This document shows, in pieces, positions 35,238 to 38,412 of a DNA stretch of 38,412 bases. The notes below the pieces were generated by a model that made no database searches, was not told where the DNA came from, and saw nothing but the letters and a program-made list of their open reading frames with translations. Location of the stretch: the NCBI RefSeq assembly GCF_017811755.1, contig NZ_JADDJF010000032.1, forward strand, positions 1 through 38,412. Reading direction: 5' to 3'. This DNA is from Pararhodobacter sp. SW119 (GTDB taxonomy: Bacteria > Pseudomonadota > Alphaproteobacteria > Rhodobacterales > Rhodobacteraceae). A program made the translations under genes and the position numbers. Each line of letters opens with the position of its first letter. Position 1 is the stretch's first letter.

Positions 35238-36382
35238 CAGCCCCGCTCCGCCAGCATCGCCCGCGCCGTGATCAGGCGCATCACCTCGTTCGTGCCCTCC
35301 AGGATCTGGTGCACGCGCAGGTCGCGCACGATCTTCTCGATCCCGTAGTCGGCCAGATACCCGTAGCCGCCGTGCAGCTGCAGGCACTGGTCGGCGACCC
35401 GGCTGCCGGTCTCGGTCGCCATCGTCTTGGCCATGGCGCAGAACTTGGTCGCATCCGCCGCCCCCCGGTCCAGCTTCCACGCCGCCTGCCGCAGGAAGAC
35501 CCGCGCCGCCTGCAGCGCGATCTCCATGTCCGCCAGCTTGAATTGCAGCGCCTGGAACTCGTCCAGCCGATGCCCGAAAGCCTTGCGCTCGCCCATATAG
35601 GCCAGCGTCGCCTCCAGCGCCGCCTGCGCCCCGCCGATCGAGCACGCCGCGATGTTCAGCCGCCCGCCATCCAGCCCGTTCATCGCGTAGCGGAACCCGC
35701 GGCCCTCCTCGCCCACCAGGTTTTCGGCCGGCACCTTGCAGTCGTCGAACTGCACCTGCCGCGTGGGCTGCGCGCGCCAGCCCATCTTGTCCTCCAGCCC
35801 GCCAAAGCTCAGCCCCTCGGCGCCCGCCTCTACCACCACGGTCGAGATCCCCTTCGCCCCCGCGTCCCCCGTCCGGCACATCACCACATAGGCGTCCGAA
35901 TACCCCCCGCCCGAGATGAAGGCTTTCGTGCCGTTCAGCACATAGCCCTCGTTCGTCCGCTCCGCCCGCGTCTTCAACGCCGCCGCGTCCGAGCCCGCGC
36001 CCGGCTCCGTCAGGCAATAGCTCAGCACCGTTTCCAGGTTGATCGCCGGGGTCAGGATCCGCGTCTTCACCCCCTCGTCGGCGAATTTGTCCAGCATCGC
36101 CGCGCACATGTTGTGGATGGACAGGAACGACGCGACCGAGGGGCAGGCCATGCTCAGCGCCTCGAAGACCAGCACCGCATCGAGCCGGCTCAGCCCCGCC
36201 CCGCCCGCGTCCTCGCTGACATAGAGGCCGCCGAACCCCAGCTCCGCCAGCTTCGGCCACAGATCGCGCGGGATCGTCCCCTCGCGCTCCCAATCGCGGG
36301 CATGCGGCGCGATATGTTCGGCCCCGAAGTCCCGCGCCATGTCGAAGATGGCCTCCTGCTCCTCGCTCAGCGCGAACTCCAT
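35237..36382 (-). CDS. Isobutyryl-CoA dehydrogenase (381 aa)
   Basis: FAD enzyme that converts isobutyryl-CoA to methacrylyl-CoA. MEFALSEEQEAIFDMARDFG opens the N-terminal helices, SYCLTEPGAGSDAAALKTRA is the flavin/substrate block, GTKAFISGGGYSDAYVVMCR follows, and HQILEGTNEVMRLITARAML near the end holds the expected catalytic Glu (about Glu362). ATG 36382 has GGAGG 7 nt upstream, so the long upstream frame is not used. First gene of the valine operon; methacrylyl-CoA hydratase and mmsA are not in this stretch. The specificity is inferred from the two following genes. Confidence 0.88.
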   Translation of the reverse strand: MEFALSEEQEAIFDMARDFGAEHIAPHARDWEREGTIPRDLWPKLAELGFGGLYVSEDAGGAGLSRLDAVLVFEALSMACPSVASFLSIHNMCAAMLDKFADEGVKTRILTPAINLETVLSYCLTEPGAGSDAAALKTRAERTNEGYVLNGTKAFISGGGYSDAYVVMCRTGDAGAKGISTVVVEAGAEGLSFGGLEDKMGWRAQPTRQVQFDDCKVPAENLVGEEGRGFRYAMNGLDGGRLNIAACSIGGAQAALEATLAYMGERKAFGHRLDEFQALQFKLADMEIALQAARVFLRQAAWKLDRGAADATKFCAMAKTMATETGSRVADQCLQLHGGYGYLADYGIEKIVRDLRVHQILEGTNEVMRLITARAMLAERG

Positions 36383-36738
36383 GCCCGTCCTCCCGCTTTG
36401 CCCTGCGCCGGTTCTGCCGGGTTTCGCGCCCATGTTCAACGCCTCGTTGACCGCCCGGCGTCTCGCTCGGCGCGGGCCGAGGGCGCTGCGGTTCGCCCAC
36501 GTGAACGAATCACTTGCTGCGAATATGTGTAATTCCATAACAGCGGCGACCGCATCGGCACCCGCGCAAGATGCACGCCGCGGCGCCCGTTCCACCCATG
36601 ACTGAGCCATACCGCGAGTGACGCACGCATCGGTTGCAAATTGCACATCCGAGGCCATGACCTGTCGTTTTCTCTTGGGACAGAGGCGTGGGGCTGTTAA
36701 CGTCTGGTTAGGATTTATTCTGGTCGAGGAGAGTGACC
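36383..36738. other. Divergent intergenic region, valine operon and VPLPA-CTERM gene
   Basis: About 356 bases without a supported gene. The left half is GC-rich and must hold the promoter of the valine operon. The right half is AT-richer and holds the promoter of the secreted-protein gene (GTTAACGTCTGG, TTAGGATTTATTC before the GAGGAG ribosome site). TTGCAAATTGCA near 36635-36646 is a near-palindrome that could be a regulator site; nothing else stands out. Confidence 0.4.
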
Positions 36739-37377
36739 ATGTTTGACGTTGGAAGATTTTCGCAGCTGGCAAGCGCGGCGATACTGGCGCTTGGGTTTGG
36801 CGCGGTAGGCGTACAGGCGTCCACCTGCGATATTCTCAACTTTACCACATCGACTGCCTGTTATGCGCCAGTTCCTGGGGGATCTGGTGGGAACATCGAT
36901 GAGGCTGAGATGGATGCCTTGGGTGGCGATTTCGCCGGCGTGTGGGAGTTGCTCGGCAAAATCGACCGAGACATCGCTCCCGGCGTGCCTGGCACTTCGC
37001 CTTGGACAGCGGACACTGGCGTTTTCTCGATCACCGATACTGACGATCCGAACAAGTTCAACTGGACCTTGAATTTTCCGTATACTTGGGATCTTGATCC
37101 CACTGTGAAGTATGCGTTCGCGATCAAGGGCGGGGCCCCGAGATCGGATCCGGAAACTTACAATGCTGTCTATCTCATGGACAAGGATTACACATCCGGG
37201 ATGTTCAAGGATAAACTTGAAGACATTGCGATCACCGCCGATTGGTCAAATGTAAGGCTGTTCGGCACGTCATCCTTGACCGTTATCCCGCTTCCCGCAA
37301 CCGGCTGGCTGATGCTGGGCATGCTGGGCGTCGGCGCGGTTGCCGCGAACCGCAAGCGCAAGCAGAAGGCGGCCTGA
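36739..37377 (+). CDS. Secreted VPLPA-CTERM protein, tandem copy 1 (212 aa)
   Basis: Signal peptide (FDVGRFSQLASAAILALGFG, cleavage near VQAS), then a mature domain of about 160 residues without a recognised family (CDILNFTTSTACYAPVPGGS; GDFAGVWELLGKIDRDIAPG; KYAFAIKGGAPRSDPETYNA) and the sorting tail VIPLPATGWLMLGMLGVGAV ending in basic residues. Two N-terminal Cys may pair. ATG 36739 has GAGGAG 7 nt upstream; GTG 36733 would overlap the ribosome site. It shares layout (Trp-x-x-(V/L)-GK, FSI, the FKGG-like block) with the next gene, so the two look like a diverged tandem duplication. Codons are poorer in GC than the neighbour's. Confidence 0.82.
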   Translation: MFDVGRFSQLASAAILALGFGAVGVQASTCDILNFTTSTACYAPVPGGSGGNIDEAEMDALGGDFAGVWELLGKIDRDIAPGVPGTSPWTADTGVFSITDTDDPNKFNWTLNFPYTWDLDPTVKYAFAIKGGAPRSDPETYNAVYLMDKDYTSGMFKDKLEDIAITADWSNVRLFGTSSLTVIPLPATGWLMLGMLGVGAVAANRKRKQKAA

Positions 37378-37398
37378 CACCGCCACGCTTTCGAACGC

Positions 37399-37427
37399 GA
37401 AAGGGAGGGCCGTGCGCCCTCCCTTTT
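37399..37427 (+). terminator. Intrinsic terminator of the first VPLPA-CTERM gene
   Basis: Stem AAGGGAGGGC / GCCCTCCCTT with loop CGTGC, followed by TTC. Almost the same sequence ends the next gene (38273-38300). Confidence 0.85.
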
Positions 37428-37630
37428 CGTTGGCGCGTACAATTCTGCGCGCGCGTCCTGAAGGCTCGGCAGCCTTGGCCGTCTGGTGTCAATCCGATGT
37501 CCCGCGCGACGCTGGGTGCGACGGTTGAACGGACTCGGCGTCATTAACCAGACTCTCCGAATCCGCTATCGCGACGGCCTCGAAAAGTTTAGACAAATCC
37601 ATCGGTAACCTTATGTGTCGGAGTACGATC

Positions 37631-38251
37631 ATGCCCGCCCCCCTGAATTCTTTCCGGGCCTTTGCCCTCGCCGCCGCGACCGGCGCGGCGCTCGCCCTCG
37701 GTACAGCCGGCGCCACCGCCGAGACGGTGGTCTGCGAAGCCGCCATCGCCGATCTCGTGACACTGAATGTCGGCTGCGAAACCTCGCCCGGTGCCTCGCA
37801 GGACTTCAATGGCGGCACCAGCATCGCCAACTACACCGTCAACCAGCAGGGCTTCTTCGACAAGTCCGACTGGGGTTTCGTCGGCAAGCTGAATTTCGAT
37901 GGCGACGACGAAGGCATCGCACCCTCGCTTGGCACGGACAGCGACGGACAGGGCGGCACCTTCTCGATCCTCGCCAGCCTGTGGGACGAGTACGGTCGCA
38001 TCATGGCCATCTTCAAGGGTGGCTCGAACCCGCTCGTCGGCTACGAGCTGAAGCCGGGCGAGACGACCTTCACCTACGCCTCGCCCTTCCTGCGCGACGG
38101 CAAGAAGCCGCAGGGCGTCAGCCACATCTCGATCTACGCCAACGGCACGCCAGTCGCCCCGATCCCGCTGCCCGCCGCCGCTTGGCTGATGCTGACCGGC
38201 CTTGGCGGCCTCGCCGTCACGCAGATCCGCCGCCGCCGCAAGGCCGCCTGA
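37631..38251 (+). CDS. Secreted VPLPA-CTERM protein, tandem copy 2 (206 aa)
   Basis: Signal peptide (NSFRAFALAAATGAALALGT, cleavage near ATAE), mature part without a recognised family (CEAAIADLVTLNVGCETSPG; DKSDWGFVGKLNFDGDDEG; GGTFSILASLWDEYGRIMAI; FKGGSNPLVGYELKPGETT) and the tail APIPLPAAAWLMLTGLGGLA plus RRRRKAA. ATG 37631 has GGAG 8 nt upstream; the earlier ATG at 37613 is less well placed. It is probably a secreted surface or matrix component processed by exosortase, whose gene is not in the window. It lies 253 bp after copy 1 with its own leader and terminator, so it is an independent transcript. Confidence 0.83.
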   Translation: MPAPLNSFRAFALAAATGAALALGTAGATAETVVCEAAIADLVTLNVGCETSPGASQDFNGGTSIANYTVNQQGFFDKSDWGFVGKLNFDGDDEGIAPSLGTDSDGQGGTFSILASLWDEYGRIMAIFKGGSNPLVGYELKPGETTFTYASPFLRDGKKPQGVSHISIYANGTPVAPIPLPAAAWLMLTGLGGLAVTQIRRRRKAA

Positions 38252-38272
38252 GCGATCCCGCAGACCGACACG

Positions 38273-38300
38273 AAAAGGGAGGGCGCGCGCCCTCCCTTTT
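38273..38300 (+). terminator. Intrinsic terminator of the second VPLPA-CTERM gene
   Basis: Perfect 12-bp stem AAAAGGGAGGGC / GCCCTCCCTTTT around GCGC, 22 nt after the stop. The A-tract and T-tract make it usable in both directions. Confidence 0.9.
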
Positions 38301-38343
38301 GCGTGCCGCGGCCTCAAACCGGTTCCCGGTCTGCTGGCAAAAC

Positions 38344-38398
38344 TGCCATACATCTGCCATACGTTTGCCATACGCTTGCCATACACATGCTGGCACCC
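38344..38398. repeat. Phased 11-bp tandem repeats (TGCCATACGTT family), array 2
   Basis: Units: TGCCATACATC, TGCCATACGTT, TGCCATACGCT, TGCCATACACA, then a degenerate TGCTGGCACCC. One unit (TGCCATACGTT) is identical to a unit of array 1, and both arrays end in GCACCC. It lies at the window edge, 44 bp after a terminator. Confidence 0.78.
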
Positions 38399-38412
38399 GT
38401 ATCCCCAGTGTT

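Noticed and set aside
35309-36532. 407-codon open frame on the plus strand
   Set aside because: Antisense to isobutyryl-CoA dehydrogenase and composition-driven.
37589-38386. 265-codon minus-strand frame across the second VPLPA-CTERM gene
   Set aside because: Antisense to a gene with signal peptide and sorting tail; its first residues come from the 11-bp repeats.

Overview
The window is GC-rich alphaproteobacterial chromosome, most likely from the Rhodobacteraceae (Rhodobacter/Roseobacter group). The reasons are three secreted proteins with VPLPA-CTERM sorting tails, DUF2125 and DUF2842 proteins, an LdtR-like MarR regulator, a purA-DUF2842 pair, an XRE-SdhE pair, and a high-GC3 codon pattern that leaves long antisense shadow frames. 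No similarity search was possible. All family calls come from reading the translated sequence.

Bases 1 to about 5,700 are the end of an integrated genomic island with visibly lower GC than the rest. It holds the start of a type III-style adenine methyltransferase gene (cut by the window edge), a 59-residue membrane protein, a secreted protein of unknown function, a 440-residue unknown protein, a serine recombinase with a 26-bp inverted repeat before its start, an AlpA-like regulator and a P4-type tyrosine integrase. The island seems to end at a 15-base stretch resembling the 3' end of a tRNA-Ala gene, followed by an orphan intrinsic terminator.

Bases 5,889 to 13,871 are a tightly packed minus-strand operon for aerobic 2-aminobenzoate (anthranilate) breakdown through CoA thioesters. 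In transcription order it encodes 2-aminobenzoyl-CoA monooxygenase/reductase, an SDR, a MarR repressor, a crotonase, an acyl-CoA dehydrogenase, a thioesterase, a Rid-family protein and the CoA ligase. A 16-bp inverted repeat in front of the first gene is a good candidate for the MarR operator.

Bases 13,964 to 27,818 are mostly core genes: DUF2125 protein, ChaC-like cyclotransferase, a MotA/MotB-like motor pair with a very long coiled coil, clpA, glyoxalase II, a methyltransferase, an aspartate aminotransferase, XRE regulator plus SdhE, an LdtR-like regulator, a DUF3309 peptide and pyrG. Bases 27,953 to 33,072 carry secG, a CHRD/VPLPA-CTERM protein, purA plus DUF2842, an unrecognised protein with a disordered middle, and thiamine diphosphokinase.

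Bases 33,346 to 36,382 are a minus-strand distal valine-degradation operon: isobutyryl-CoA dehydrogenase, 3-hydroxyisobutyryl-CoA hydrolase and 3-hydroxyisobutyrate dehydrogenase. The window ends with two tandem VPLPA-CTERM proteins, each followed by a near-identical terminator.

The signals that ordinary annotation does not explain are: the MotA/MotB-like pair; the crotonase and Rid proteins that lack their families' usual catalytic residues within the anthranilate operon; two copies of the palindrome GTCCAAATTTGGAC; two arrays of helically phased 11-bp repeats; and the recombinase-linked 26-bp inverted repeat.
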